A DNA stretch of 64,000 bases from Phycisphaeraceae bacterium (GCA_023898685.1 CP060234.1:1240001-1304000), one strand, 5' to 3'; shown: positions 24,917 through 34,139, counted from the first letter of the stretch. The notes: generated by a model from the letters alone, not told the origin. Made by a program: numbers and translations.

Positions 24917-26626
24917 ATGTTCCGCCATCACACAAGGCTGATCGCACTGCTGGCCCTTGCGGGCCTCTGCCCGGCCGCGTCGGCCCAGAATGCCCTCGGC
25001 GACGGCCGGGCGCTGGACAACAGCCTGAACGTCCGGGGCCGGTACAACCAGGCCCGCCCCAGCCTGGCCGCCGAATTCGCGTTTCGCAACGCGGTGGTGA
25101 CGGGGAATGCGCCGGGCGGGATGTCGTTCCGCGACGATGTCGGTTACCTCGCGCCGGGCGAGTTCGGGGGCGAACTGGGCTCGAATGACCTGTTCGCGTT
25201 CCGGCGGGACTCGCTGCGATCGGGCATGGCGGGCATGGGCATCCGCGGCACCGAGGCGCTGCAGTATCAGCTCGCGTTGACCACGGGCAATCGTCCGCCC
25301 TCGAACCTCATCGGGGAGTACAGCGTCAACCGATCCGGCACGACGCCCTCGGCGGGTCAGATCTCGACGCTCAGCAACCCGGCCGATCAGGAAGGCCTGC
25401 ATCAGCGGCCCGCGCTCGACCCCGATGCGGACGAGCGTGGCACGATGCTCTGGATGCTCCGGTCGCCCTCGGCGTACATCTCGAACAGTTCGCTCCAGAC
25501 CTCCGCGATGAGCCAGGTTCGCGGCGTGGACCACAACCTCTACACCCTGACCGCCTCGCCGCTCCGCGGCGTGCGCCTTTCCCCGGTGCCGGAGCTCGCC
25601 ACGGGAGAGAAGGACCAGGGTGATCAGAATGCGGAATCGTCGGACGGCTCGGATACCCCCCCGGCGCCGCAGACGCCGGGTCAGCCCGGCTCGGCGCCCG
25701 GCGGCGACACGGGCGGCGGCACACAGGGGGCCGCGCCGATCAAGACGATGCACAGCGAGATTCTGCGTCGGCTGATCGAGGAGGACCGGGCGGCATCGGA
25801 GGGCGAGGATCGGGATCTTCTGAAAGATCGGCCCTCGGTCAACGATCGCATGCGGCGTGTCCTCCAGGCGCTGGGCGCCCAGCCCGACACCCGCCGCGGC
25901 GCCGACGAAGACGAGGCCGACGACCGCAACATCGCGACCGATCTGATCACGTTCGATCCGGAGACGATGCAGTTGTTGCGGGGCGACGGCACGCCGCTGA
26001 GCGACTACGTCGACCCCAGCGCCGCGACGCGCGACGTGTACGCCGAGCACCTCAAGGCCGGGCAGGACCTGATGGCCCGGGGCCGTTACTTCGACGCCGA
26101 AGAGCGGTTCGCGCACGCGTTAGCGATCCGCCGTGGCGACGTGACGGCGCAGGTGGGCCGGCTGCACGCGCAGATCGGCGCCGGGCTGTTCCTGAGCGCG
26201 GCCGTGAACCTGCAATCGCTCGCGACGACGCGGCCCGAGGTTTTCGCCGCGAAGTTCGGCGAATCGATGCTCCCGGACCGGGACCGCCTCGACGACCTGG
26301 TCACGGTGCTCGGCGAGACGATCCAGGACGGCACCGAACTCTCCCGCAGCGCGGGCCCGCAGGTCCGGCAGGCGGCGGGGGTGCTGCTCGCCTACATCGG
26401 CTACCAGATCGACCGGCCTGACCTGGTCAAGAAGGGCCTCGATGACTACCGGGCCCGTTCGCTGGCGGGTGTCGGGCCGAATGGTCCCCTGCCCATCGAG
26501 GCGAAGCTCGCCGCGATGTTCCGTGCCATGTGGCTGCCCGCAGACGCGAGCGCGCCTTCTTCCGCGGTCCCGGCCCCAGCGGATGACCCCGGCCCGACAG
26601 GGGCCGACGAGAAAGACGATGGCTGA
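24917..26626 (+). CDS. Secreted protein with C-terminal TPR-like region, function unknown
   Basis: 569 residues; GTGAGGAG precedes the ATG at 24917. Signal peptide about 1-23 (ends ASA-QN). The N-terminal third is low-complexity and Gly/Arg/Asn-rich (ALDNSLNVRGRYNQARP). A Pro/Gly/Asp-rich linker spans about 235-275. The C-terminal part (about 370-530) has a TPR-like helix pair, HLKAGQDLMARGRYFDAEER followed by FAHALAI and a GDV-containing turn. Its end overlaps the next start by 8 bases, so it is probably in an operon with the phosphatase. I do not recognise a family. Confidence 0.75.
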   Translation: MFRHHTRLIALLALAGLCPAASAQNALGDGRALDNSLNVRGRYNQARPSLAAEFAFRNAVVTGNAPGGMSFRDDVGYLAPGEFGGELGSNDLFAFRRDSLRSGMAGMGIRGTEALQYQLALTTGNRPPSNLIGEYSVNRSGTTPSAGQISTLSNPADQEGLHQRPALDPDADERGTMLWMLRSPSAYISNSSLQTSAMSQVRGVDHNLYTLTASPLRGVRLSPVPELATGEKDQGDQNAESSDGSDTPPAPQTPGQPGSAPGGDTGGGTQGAAPIKTMHSEILRRLIEEDRAASEGEDRDLLKDRPSVNDRMRRVLQALGAQPDTRRGADEDEADDRNIATDLITFDPETMQLLRGDGTPLSDYVDPSAATRDVYAEHLKAGQDLMARGRYFDAEERFAHALAIRRGDVTAQVGRLHAQIGAGLFLSAAVNLQSLATTRPEVFAAKFGESMLPDRDRLDDLVTVLGETIQDGTELSRSAGPQVRQAAGVLLAYIGYQIDRPDLVKKGLDDYRARSLAGVGPNGPLPIEAKLAAMFRAMWLPADASAPSSAVPAPADDPGPTGADEKDDG

Positions 26627-28370
26627 TCCGAGCGCCGCCGGGCGGGGCCCCGGCCACACCGGCGGCGACGTTGCGGTTCCATCACCCCGAACGGGCGATT
26701 CCATTACGGATTTTCTGACCGATGGCTCGGTGGTCCGGCTCTGCGCCGCGATCAACGCCATGGTTTCGTCGCGGGTGATCCTGCTCGACAGGCTCGGCCG
26801 GTGGGTCGTGCCATCGCGCGAGCGTGACGCCCCCGAGCCCTGGACCATCGAGCCCGCGCCGCCGGATATCGGTCCGGACGCGATCCGGGTCCCTATCCGG
26901 CTCGAGGGGCGCTCGATCGGCGAGTTCGTCCTGATCCCGAACCCCGAAGCCCCGCCCACCCAGATCCGCCACATGCGCGAGGTGGCCGACCAGCTCGCGG
27001 CGCTGAGCAGCGAGTTCTGCCATGAGGCGGCCGCGATGCGCAGCCGCATCCGCGAGCTTGAGGCCCTTTTTCGGCTCAGTGCGCTGCTGGCCGAGGAGGG
27101 TGATTCGATGGATCGGCTGCTGGGCGTCGCGCTGCGGCTCGCGCTGGGCGTGCTCGATCTCGACGCGGGCTCGATCGTGCTCTTCCCCGCCGATGCCGAC
27201 GGCGTCGGGGCCGTGCCGGCGGTCGACTCGGAGGCGGACGTGGTGACGACGACCTCGGTCAACCTCTCCGAGGGGTGGCTCAACAACCCGTTGCCGCTCA
27301 GCGCGGGGCGCGTCTTCGACCGGCTCGTGATCGAGGGGCACACGCTCGCCATCCCCGACCTCATGGCCGACCCGCGCGTGCTCGCCCCCGAGCGCTGCGC
27401 CGACGAGGGCGTGCGGAGCTTCCTCTCCGCGGCCCTCGTGCATCGAGATCGCCCCATCGGCGTGGTGCGGGTCTACGGGCGCGACGTGCGCTCGTTCGGC
27501 GTCGCCGATCAGCGGCTGCTCCGGTCGATCGGCGAGCAGGCGGCGACCGCCGTCGCCCAGGCCCGCCTGCTCGACACCGAGCGCCGCGAGCGGGCGATGG
27601 AGCGCCAGCTCCGCCTCGCCTCGGACGTGCAGCGCCGCATGATGCCGCACGACCTGCCCGCCTTCCCGGGCCTCGACGCGGCGGCGCGGAACGTGCCGAC
27701 CAGCGAGTTGGGTGGGGACCTGTATGACGTGTTCAAGCTCGATGGGCCGGGGGGCTCCTGCCTGGGGCTGGTGGTGGGCGACGTCGTCGGCAAGGGCGTG
27801 CCCGCCGCCCTGCTCATGAGCGCCGTGCGGGCGAGCCTGCGCGCGCACGCGACCTCGGCCGGCCGCCTCGCCGAGACCGTCGGGCGCACCAACCGCGACC
27901 TCTGCCGCGACACGCTGCCCAACGAGTTCACCACGCTCTGGTTCGGATCGGTCGACCCGGCGACGCGGACGCTGACCTATTGCTCGGCGGGGCACGATCC
28001 CCCGCTGGTGATCCGGGCGACGCCGGAGCGGGCCCCGACGCGCGACGACGTCGTGTCGCTGTGCATCGGGGGGCTTGTGCTGGGCATCAATCCGGGCGAG
28101 ATCTATGGGGCGGCTTCGATCAACCTCGGCCCGGGGGATGTGCTGGTGGCCTACACCGACGGGGTGACCGACGCGAGGAACTTCCAGGACGAGAAGTGGG
28201 GCTGGGGCCGGATGGCCGACGCCGCTCTCGACGTGCTCACCCAGCACCCCGGCGCGAGCGCGTCGACGGTGCTCGACAACATCCTGTGGTCGCTTCGTCG
28301 GTTCGTGGGTTTGAGGCCGCAGGTGGACGATGAGACGCTGGTGGTGCTGCGGGTCACGCCAGAGGGGTGA
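26619..28370 (+). CDS. GAF-domain PP2C-type serine phosphatase (RsbU/SpoIIE-like)
   Basis: 583 residues from ATG 26619, inside the end of the previous gene. Order: an N-terminal sensor-like segment (about 20-130), a helix (MREVADQLAALSSEFCHEAA), a GAF domain (about 150-325, LFRLSALLAEEGDSMDRLLG to FGVADQRLLRSIGEQAATAV) and a C-terminal SpoIIE/PP2C phosphatase (about 340-583). Metal-binding Asp motifs are visible: GGDLYDVF, VVGDVVGKG and YTDGVTDAR. Such enzymes dephosphorylate anti-sigma-factor antagonists in partner-switching stress pathways; no partner gene is adjacent. Confidence 0.88.
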   Translation: MADPSAAGRGPGHTGGDVAVPSPRTGDSITDFLTDGSVVRLCAAINAMVSSRVILLDRLGRWVVPSRERDAPEPWTIEPAPPDIGPDAIRVPIRLEGRSIGEFVLIPNPEAPPTQIRHMREVADQLAALSSEFCHEAAAMRSRIRELEALFRLSALLAEEGDSMDRLLGVALRLALGVLDLDAGSIVLFPADADGVGAVPAVDSEADVVTTTSVNLSEGWLNNPLPLSAGRVFDRLVIEGHTLAIPDLMADPRVLAPERCADEGVRSFLSAALVHRDRPIGVVRVYGRDVRSFGVADQRLLRSIGEQAATAVAQARLLDTERRERAMERQLRLASDVQRRMMPHDLPAFPGLDAAARNVPTSELGGDLYDVFKLDGPGGSCLGLVVGDVVGKGVPAALLMSAVRASLRAHATSAGRLAETVGRTNRDLCRDTLPNEFTTLWFGSVDPATRTLTYCSAGHDPPLVIRATPERAPTRDDVVSLCIGGLVLGINPGEIYGAASINLGPGDVLVAYTDGVTDARNFQDEKWGWGRMADAALDVLTQHPGASASTVLDNILWSLRRFVGLRPQVDDETLVVLRVTPEG

Positions 28371-28394
28371 GGCGGATTCAGGCTTGCGCATCCC

Positions 28395-28465
28395 ACGAGC
28401 CACGGGCACAGGCCCGTGGAGCCGCGTGCCGAGTAGCTCCGCGGGCTCGCGCCCGCGGCTCGTGA
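28395..28465. repeat. Palindromic repeat, family R2 (copy 1)
   Basis: Two similar palindromic arms in inverted order: ACGAGCCACGGGCACAGGCC continuing to CGTGGAGC, then GCTCCGCGGGCTCGCGCCCG continuing to CGGCTCGT. Related copies are at 30501-30570 (two arms) and 57563-57595 (one arm). Intergenic, 24 bases after the phosphatase stop. Confidence 0.8.
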
Positions 28466-28510
28466 CGACCGGCTCCGACGGCAAGCGTGTGCCGGATCAA
28501 GGCGGCAGAC

Positions 28511-28562
28511 CAACAAAGCAACAAACCGGAGCCGATGCCGACTCCGGTTTGCTGCTTTGTTG
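28511..28562. terminator. Long bidirectional terminator-like hairpin
   Basis: Arms of 21 bases with one mismatch (CAACAAAGCA-A-CAAACCGG at 28511 and its complement ending at 28562) enclose a ten-base loop. It separates the plus-strand phosphatase gene from the minus-strand gene ending at 28578, the right place for a shared terminator. Confidence 0.7.
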
Positions 28563-28577
28563 CATTGATGATCTGCG

Positions 28578-28808
28578 CTACGCCGCCCAGGGGCCGTCGT
28601 CGTCGTCGCGGCCCGGGAAGGGCAGCGGGTCGCACAATAGCTTGTCGAGCTCGTCGAGCTTGGACTGCACGCGCTCGATGGCCTGCTCGGCCATGCGGGC
28701 GGAATCCCGGCGTCCGGGAACGTCGCGCCGGGTCACCCGCTCACGCGGGAAAGGGATCGGACGCAGCCGTTCATCGACGGTGTCGTCGTCGAACACAATG
28801 TGCAGCAT
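28578..28808 (-). CDS. Small acidic/basic hypothetical protein
   Basis: 76 residues from ATG 28808, preceded by GGAGGTCTCACC; the longer frame to 28922 lacks such a site. The protein has an acidic start (MLHIVFDDDTVDERLRP), an amphipathic helix (ARMAEQAIERVQSKLDELDK) and an acidic tail (GRDDDDGPWAA). No signal peptide or membrane segment. Family not recognised; the good ribosome binding site supports it being real. Confidence 0.6.
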   Translation of the reverse strand: MLHIVFDDDTVDERLRPIPFPRERVTRRDVPGRRDSARMAEQAIERVQSKLDELDKLLCDPLPFPGRDDDDGPWAA

Positions 28809-29012
28809 GGTGAGACCTCCGTTCCTTCGCATCCTGCACGGACACTGTCGGATCGGGGAGGTCACCCACTTCCGCTGGACCCCGAATTCGGGGTCGTCGC
28901 GCATCCACTGCGCGGTCTGCACCGGATAGAGCGGCGGGCCTCCCTGCCCGACGCAGATCTATCGGCCCGCTTGTGCGCGCGCAATGAGTTGAAGATGGCG
29001 ATGTCGTGACGA

Positions 29013-29714
29013 TCACCCGCCGCCGTTTTCGGACGGGCGCCGCGAACCCGAGCCGAGCTTGGGCTCGGTCCCCGCGGCGAGCCGGGTGAGATTGCCCCGG
29101 TGCTTGTAGATCACCAGCCCCGCCAGCAGCACAGTGACCAGCAGGAACGGCCATCTGGCCGGGGGTTGTACCGGTGCGTCGTCGGGCACGCCCCGGTCGA
29201 GCAACTCGAAGAAGTACCACACCCAGAGCGGGAGGCTGGCCGCGGCCAGCACGCTCGAGAGCCCGACGTAGCGCCAGATCGCGAGGATGGAGCCGAAGAC
29301 CACGAACGCCCCGCAGGCGGGGAGCGTGAGCATTGGGTAGACGCCGAGCAGCGAGCCGAGCCCGGTGGCGACGCCCTTGCCCCCCTTGAACCGGATCCAG
29401 GGGCTGAACATGTGCCCCAGAACGGGGCAGGCCATCACGCCGAGCCAGACGAATGAATCGGCGGGCGGGAAGCCCTGGGCTCGGGTGAGGCCGGCGATCG
29501 AGCCGTAGACGAAGGTCGGGGCGAACCCCTTGCCGGCGTCGAGCAGGAAGCAGAGCACGAACCAGCGGAATCCGATCGTGCGTCCGAGGTTGGTGGCGCC
29601 GGGGTTCTTGGAGCCGACGGTGCGGATGTCGACGCCCCGGGCCAGCCCGATGAGCAGGGCGAACGGGATCGACCCGAGCAGGAAGCCGCCGAGCGCGAAC
29701 AGGGCGGGCATCAT
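29013..29714 (-). CDS. plsY: Glycerol-3-phosphate acyltransferase (acyl-phosphate dependent)
   Basis: 233 residues, multi-pass membrane enzyme that acylates glycerol-3-phosphate from acyl-phosphate, the first step of phospholipid synthesis. The conserved motifs are GSIPFALLIG, VGSKNPGATNLGRTIG and RFKGGKGVATGLG. The C-terminal soluble tail (about 205-233) is slightly longer than usual. Its ATG overlaps the tmk stop (ATGA), so the two are co-transcribed and probably translationally coupled. Confidence 0.94.
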   Translation of the reverse strand: MMPALFALGGFLLGSIPFALLIGLARGVDIRTVGSKNPGATNLGRTIGFRWFVLCFLLDAGKGFAPTFVYGSIAGLTRAQGFPPADSFVWLGVMACPVLGHMFSPWIRFKGGKGVATGLGSLLGVYPMLTLPACGAFVVFGSILAIWRYVGLSSVLAAASLPLWVWYFFELLDRGVPDDAPVQPPARWPFLLVTVLLAGLVIYKHRGNLTRLAAGTEPKLGSGSRRPSENGGG

Positions 29715-30412
29715 GGGTTTGTCCTCGAAGTCAGCAGTGCTCCTAAGCGAGTGTCGAGCGTCGCGATGAGGTCGGCGAACACACGGTCCTCGTCGCGCAT
29801 CGCGTTGACGAGAACGACGTGGTCCGGGTCCTGCTCCGCCTGATCGATGTACCCCTGCCGCACGCGGGCGTGGAAGGCGCGTCCCTTCGCCTCCATCCGG
29901 TCGAGCAGGGGGCTGAGGCGGGAAGCGGCGGTGTCCTCGTCGGCGTCGAAGATCACGGTCAGGTCGGGGCGGTACTTGCCGCAGGCGATGAGGGCCGCCT
30001 GGAAGATTTCCTCCGCCGGTACGCCTCCCGCGGTGCCCTGGTAGGCGAGGGTCGAGGAGTAGAACCGGTCGGCGAGCACGAACCGGTTCGATGCCGGCCC
30101 TCCCTCCAGGGCCGGGGCGATGCGGTGGGCGACGAGTTGGGCCCGGCTCGCCATGTAGAGCAGCATCTCGGTGCGGGCGCCGATGTCCTCCTCGGAGTGT
30201 TCGAGCAGCAGTTCGCGGATCCGCTCGCCCACGTGCGTGCCGCCGGGGTCGCGGACGACCGCGGGGTCGAGCCCGGCCGCCCGGGCGGCCTCGGCGAAGC
30301 GCGTGATCTGGGTCGTCTTGCCCGAGCCGTCGGGCCCGTCGAACACAAGAAACCGCCCCGGCAGCGCGCGGACGAGACGGTCGGGCAGGGCGTGTTCGGT
30401 AGGCGCGGGCAT
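29711..30412 (-). CDS. tmk: Thymidylate kinase
   Basis: 233 residues. Phosphorylates dTMP to dTDP. P-loop GPDGSGKTT (about 26-34), the DPGGTHVGERIR segment in place of the usual EPGGT, and the ADRFYSSTLAYQG motif that positions substrate. The N-terminal extension of about 18 residues may be shorter if translation starts downstream, but no other good start was seen. First gene of the tmk-plsY pair. Confidence 0.93.
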   Translation of the reverse strand: MPAPTEHALPDRLVRALPGRFLVFDGPDGSGKTTQITRFAEAARAAGLDPAVVRDPGGTHVGERIRELLLEHSEEDIGARTEMLLYMASRAQLVAHRIAPALEGGPASNRFVLADRFYSSTLAYQGTAGGVPAEEIFQAALIACGKYRPDLTVIFDADEDTAASRLSPLLDRMEAKGRAFHARVRQGYIDQAEQDPDHVVLVNAMRDEDRVFADLIATLDTRLGALLTSRTNP

Positions 30413-30432
30413 CGACGGGCGAGTGTAGGGGG

Positions 30433-30494
30433 AGGGATCGGGGATCAGGGATCGGGGACCGGCGATCGGGAATCAGGGATCAGAGAACGGGGAT
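30433..30494. repeat. Degenerate GGGATCA/GGGATCG tandem repeat
   Basis: About eight imperfect heptamer-to-octamer units of the type GGGATCR in a row just upstream of tmk. No coding sense. It probably arose by slippage; it may affect spacing of the tmk promoter. Confidence 0.65.
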
Positions 30495-30500
30495 GCTCAG

Positions 30501-30570
30501 ACGAGCCGCGGGCGCGAGCCCGTGGAGCAGAATGCGGACGGCGCTCCGCGGGCTCGCGCCCGCGCCTCGT
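30501..30570. repeat. Palindromic repeat, family R2 (copy 2)
   Basis: Same architecture as 28395-28465: ACGAGCCGCGGGCGCGAGCC followed by CGTGGAGC, a short spacer, then GCTCCGCGGGCTCGCGCCCG and CGCCTCGT. It lies between tmk and the stop of the next minus-strand gene. Confidence 0.8.
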
Positions 30571-30597
30571 TAGGGCATGGGTCCATCGCAACATGCC

Positions 30598-33282
30598 TCA
30601 CTTCACGAGCGCCTCAAGCCTGCCGCGCCACGGCTCGCCGCCCAGGTCCGGGTGCAGGCGTTCGAGTCGCGCGACCTGGGCCTTCGCGGCGGTGCGGGCG
30701 TCGGGCCCACCCTTGGCGGCGCCGAGTTCGAGCCACACCGTCACCGCCTCCCAATACATCGCGTCCGCCTCGGGCTCGCGCCTTGCGGCGAGGTCGCGGG
30801 CGGTGTTGAACGCCTCCGCATCCCAGCCCAGCGCCAGGCGGGCGCGGAGACGGAGCAGGTCGGCCGCGTCGGCGCTGGCCGACGCGGGCTTGACCACGGC
30901 GAGCGTATCGAGCGCCTTGGTGGGGTCAGACTCCAATAGGCTCCGCGCCAGCTCGATCCGGCGCGTGTCGGTCATGCCGCTGCCCAACCGCTCGGCAAGG
31001 GCGGCGGCCCGGGCGAGCAGGTCGCGGTCTCCCGCGGCCTGGCCCGCGAGGAGTTCATCGATGATCTGGAGCTCGAGGCGGGCGGATTCGTCGTCGGGCT
31101 TGGCGATCTGGTCGAGGATCTTCAGCCCCGCGGCCCCACGCTCCATTTCCGCGAGCCGGAGTCGCCAGCGGTCGGCCAATTCGTGATGGGGCGCGATATC
31201 GAGGGCCTCGGCCAGTTGGTCGGCCGACGCCCCGGGCTTGGCGAGCGCGAGTGTGAGCGCGTGCCGGGCGTCGGGGTCGCCCGGCCGCTCGGCGGCGAAG
31301 CGGAGGAACAGCGCCCGGGCCCGGGCCTCGTCGCCGGGATCGCCCCTCCGGTCGAGCAGCACGGCGGCGTTCCGCAGCGCCTCGCCCCGCTCGGCGGGAT
31401 CGGCCGTCTTGTCCGACAGGATCAGGAAGGTCTTGACCGCTCCGTCAATATCGCCCGTCCACGACGCGCACTCGGCCATGGCGCGCAGAGCCACGGTGGG
31501 CGGTTCGGCCAGTTTGCGGGCGATGAGCGCGAGGCGCGGATAGACCAGGGCGCGCCGCTGGTCGATCGGAAGGTCGCGCTCATCGAGCATGGCGAGCAGC
31601 GGCCCGAGAGCGGTGTCGGTCGGGGCGCCCCCGGCGAGGAGGCTGCGCGAGAGCGTTGCGGCGGCGACGGCACGCCAGGCGGCGTCGGGCCAGGCTCCCT
31701 TGTCGCCGGGGCCGATCTCGAGCGTGCGGGCCAGCGTGTCTCTCGCCTGCTGGGCCTTTGGCGAGCGCGGGCGGAACAGGTCGGCGGCGGCGACGAGCGC
31801 GAGGCGTGCGACGCCGACGGTCGTGCGGTCCAGGCCCGCGTCGTCACGGTTGCGGATCAGGGCGAGCAGGTTGTCGCAACCCTCCTCGGCGTGGCCCGTG
31901 TACGCCCGGGCGAGCGCGAGCGTGATGTCTCGCTGGGCATCCGCTCCGGGGTCGACGATCGGCAACGGCTCGGCGTCGGCGATCGCCCGCCGGGCGAAGT
32001 CGAGCCGGCGGGCCTTCCCTGCGGCGCCACTTTCGGACTCGGTCGCGGCGGCGAGCAGGGCGGCCCGGGCGCGGAGCAGCTGGGCCCGCCCGTCCGAGGT
32101 GCGGGGCGTCGCGGGCGGGGCGTCCTCGAGCGCCTCGAGCGCTGAGCGGGCGGCCAGCCCCACCTTGTCGACCTCTTGCTGTGTCGCGACGCCCGAGAGC
32201 ACGGCGAGCGACGAGAGATCGCGGTCGGCATCAGCGAGCGCGCGCGCCGCGTTGGCGATCGCGTGCTCGATCGGCTCGGGCAGCGATTGGGGCGGGGGCG
32301 GCGGGGCGTCATCGCCCAGTGCCTCGGGGCGGAGCAGGCGGTACGAGCCTGCCCCGTCACCGTGGATCTGGGCGATGCGCTGCATGAGCCCGGTCGGGTC
32401 CTCGTCGACGAACTGGATGGTCTTGATCACCGTGGCGCGGAGCCCGGCCTTCGGGTCGACCGGGTTGAGCTGGTCGAGACGGGCGAGGACGGCGTCCGTG
32501 TTCTCTTCGGGCGAGATGTCGGTGGCGGTGCGCTGGATGCCTCGCGCGAGCACGAACACCAGGTCGGGGTGAAGATCGAGGGCGGCGCGGAGCCCTTCGA
32601 TGGGATTGGGCCGTCCGCCCGCGACGATGGTGTTCAGCCACCTCTGGGCCGCCACGCGATTCGTGGGCGTGGCGCGGATCAATCCACCGCTGTCCGCGTC
32701 GATCGGTGGGCTGCGGACCGGCGGCTCGTCGGGTCGGTCGGCGAAGAGGACGATCTGGAACGACTGCGTGGGCTGGAGCCGCGAGACCGAGCGGGCGAGC
32801 TCGTCGAGGATGAATGAGAGTGTGTTGACCATCGAGCCCGAGGAGTCGACTACGTAGACGATGCGCATCGCGGCCTGGGCCTTCAGCCCGCCGAACACCG
32901 CCGCGGGCTGTTCGGGAGGGCGCGCTGCGACGGGGGCGGGGGCGGTGACCGGCGCGGCGAAGGACGGGGGCGTGTCGAAGGTGTCGGCTCGGGCCATCGC
33001 GGCCGAGGCGTCTTCGCGGGCGGCCTCGGCGGCGGGGTCGGGCGCCTGCGTGGGGGCTGCCGGCGATGGCGCCGTGCCGGGAGGGGCTGGGCTCGGCGTC
33101 TCGGGGCTGGGCGCGGGGGCGGGGGCCGAGTCGAGTTCGAGGAGCGTCTGGCCCCGCTCAACGGGGGCGAGCTGCTCGACCGTGACACCCACGATGAGCA
33201 GCGCGAGGCCCCCGTGCAGCGCGAGCGAGACCGCGCCGGGCAGCAGCGATCGACGGATGGGCCTGAATCTCGCGGGGCGCAT
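30598..33282 (-). CDS. Membrane-anchored von Willebrand A-domain protein with helical repeats
   Basis: 894 residues. Basic N-terminus and one membrane helix (about 15-36, GAVSLALHGGLALLIVGVTV), then a Pro/Ala-rich linker (52-130) and a VWA domain starting at IVYVVDSSGSM, with the MIDAS DSSGS at 146-150. The remainder (about 340-894) is an all-helical, Ala/Leu/Asp-rich region with TPR-like pairs. The first 35 residues resemble TonB/TolR-type energy-transduction anchors, so a link to a periplasmic complex is possible but unproven. The start overlaps the upstream DoxX gene stop (TGATG). Confidence 0.8.
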   Translation of the reverse strand: MRPARFRPIRRSLLPGAVSLALHGGLALLIVGVTVEQLAPVERGQTLLELDSAPAPAPSPETPSPAPPGTAPSPAAPTQAPDPAAEAAREDASAAMARADTFDTPPSFAAPVTAPAPVAARPPEQPAAVFGGLKAQAAMRIVYVVDSSGSMVNTLSFILDELARSVSRLQPTQSFQIVLFADRPDEPPVRSPPIDADSGGLIRATPTNRVAAQRWLNTIVAGGRPNPIEGLRAALDLHPDLVFVLARGIQRTATDISPEENTDAVLARLDQLNPVDPKAGLRATVIKTIQFVDEDPTGLMQRIAQIHGDGAGSYRLLRPEALGDDAPPPPPQSLPEPIEHAIANAARALADADRDLSSLAVLSGVATQQEVDKVGLAARSALEALEDAPPATPRTSDGRAQLLRARAALLAAATESESGAAGKARRLDFARRAIADAEPLPIVDPGADAQRDITLALARAYTGHAEEGCDNLLALIRNRDDAGLDRTTVGVARLALVAAADLFRPRSPKAQQARDTLARTLEIGPGDKGAWPDAAWRAVAAATLSRSLLAGGAPTDTALGPLLAMLDERDLPIDQRRALVYPRLALIARKLAEPPTVALRAMAECASWTGDIDGAVKTFLILSDKTADPAERGEALRNAAVLLDRRGDPGDEARARALFLRFAAERPGDPDARHALTLALAKPGASADQLAEALDIAPHHELADRWRLRLAEMERGAAGLKILDQIAKPDDESARLELQIIDELLAGQAAGDRDLLARAAALAERLGSGMTDTRRIELARSLLESDPTKALDTLAVVKPASASADAADLLRLRARLALGWDAEAFNTARDLAARREPEADAMYWEAVTVWLELGAAKGGPDARTAAKAQVARLERLHPDLGGEPWRGRLEALVK

Positions 33283-34139
33283 CAGGCGTCGGCGTCTTTC
33301 TCGTCCTCGTCGGCCTCATCGAAGTCGTCGTCGCGTTTGCGGCCGCCCGCGCGGTCGAGGGCGAAGGCGCCCGGCCCGGCAAAGAGCAGGGCGATGGCCG
33401 ATCCGACCAGGGCGGCTTGCCAGAGCATGGTCTGCCAGGCCCCGATATCCCACAGGTCGTGATGGGGCAGGAAGCCGAGCAGGGTGTCGCCGGACTGGAT
33501 GGCCGGACCGATGCCGGTGAGCCACATCGCGGTGGCCATGATGCCGGCAATGACGAGCGAGGAGAGGCGCGTGAGCAGCCCCACAAGGACGAACACACCC
33601 GCGACGACCTCGGCGACGGCGACCGCCCACGCGAGCGTGATGGGCCAGTGATCGCGGGCGGCCCAGTCGGGCCAGATCGGCTGGGGTGTCGAGCCGGCGT
33701 TGGCGGCGGGGTGGGCGGCCTGATAGGTCATGATCGCGATCCCGTAGAGACGGCGGACGCCGATCGGCTCGGGAAACTCGGCGGCGGTGTGGGCGATGGC
33801 CGCCTGGGCGCCCGACGGCGCGGGCTGGACGAGCGGGACGGCCGCGGGCGGGGGCGCGTCGTCCCCGGGTGTCGCATCGGGCTTGGCGTCGGGGTCGGCG
33901 GGCGCGTTCGGCGAGTCGGAACCGTCGGGCTTCGCCGGGTCACCGGGCTTGGCGGTTGGCGCGGGCGGCGCCGCCTTGGGGAACGAGTAGCCCATGTTGG
34001 CGAGCAACGCGGCCTGGTCGCCCTGCACAGGGAACGTCGCGACCATCTTGCCGAGCCCCGCCCAGATGAAAGTCAGCGCGAGCACGAGGCGGAGCGGCAC
34101 GGGCGCGGCGTAAACAGCAGATGAACGGGCGAGGTGCAT
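33282..34139 (-). CDS. DoxX-family membrane protein with Pro/Ala-rich periplasmic insert
   Basis: 285 residues with four predicted membrane helices: about 15-33 (LRLVLALTFIWAGLGKM), 168-190, 194-213 and 240-260. DoxX hallmarks are the N-terminal LRLVLALTFIWAGLGK and the paired helices AVAVAEVVAGVFVLVGLLTR. Between helices 1 and 2 is a long low-complexity insert (about 55-110, AKPGDPAKPDGSDSPNAPAD). The tail is acidic (DDDFDEADEDEKDADA). AAGGGG precedes the ATG. DoxX proteins are poorly understood and some link to oxidative stress or thiosulfate oxidation. Coupled to the VWA gene by a one-base overlap. Confidence 0.8.
   Translation of the reverse strand: MHLARSSAVYAAPVPLRLVLALTFIWAGLGKMVATFPVQGDQAALLANMGYSFPKAAPPAPTAKPGDPAKPDGSDSPNAPADPDAKPDATPGDDAPPPAAVPLVQPAPSGAQAAIAHTAAEFPEPIGVRRLYGIAIMTYQAAHPAANAGSTPQPIWPDWAARDHWPITLAWAVAVAEVVAGVFVLVGLLTRLSSLVIAGIMATAMWLTGIGPAIQSGDTLLGFLPHHDLWDIGAWQTMLWQAALVGSAIALLFAGPGAFALDRAGGRKRDDDFDEADEDEKDADA

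Noticed and set aside
22760..26116. 1118-aa minus-strand open frame
   Set aside because: It runs antisense to the ECF sigma, anti-sigma and secreted-protein genes and has no recognisable domain; high-GC DNA often leaves the antisense frame open.
28578..28922. 114-aa version of the small protein
   Set aside because: The added N-terminus has no ribosome binding site; the ATG at 28808 has GGAGG at ideal spacing.
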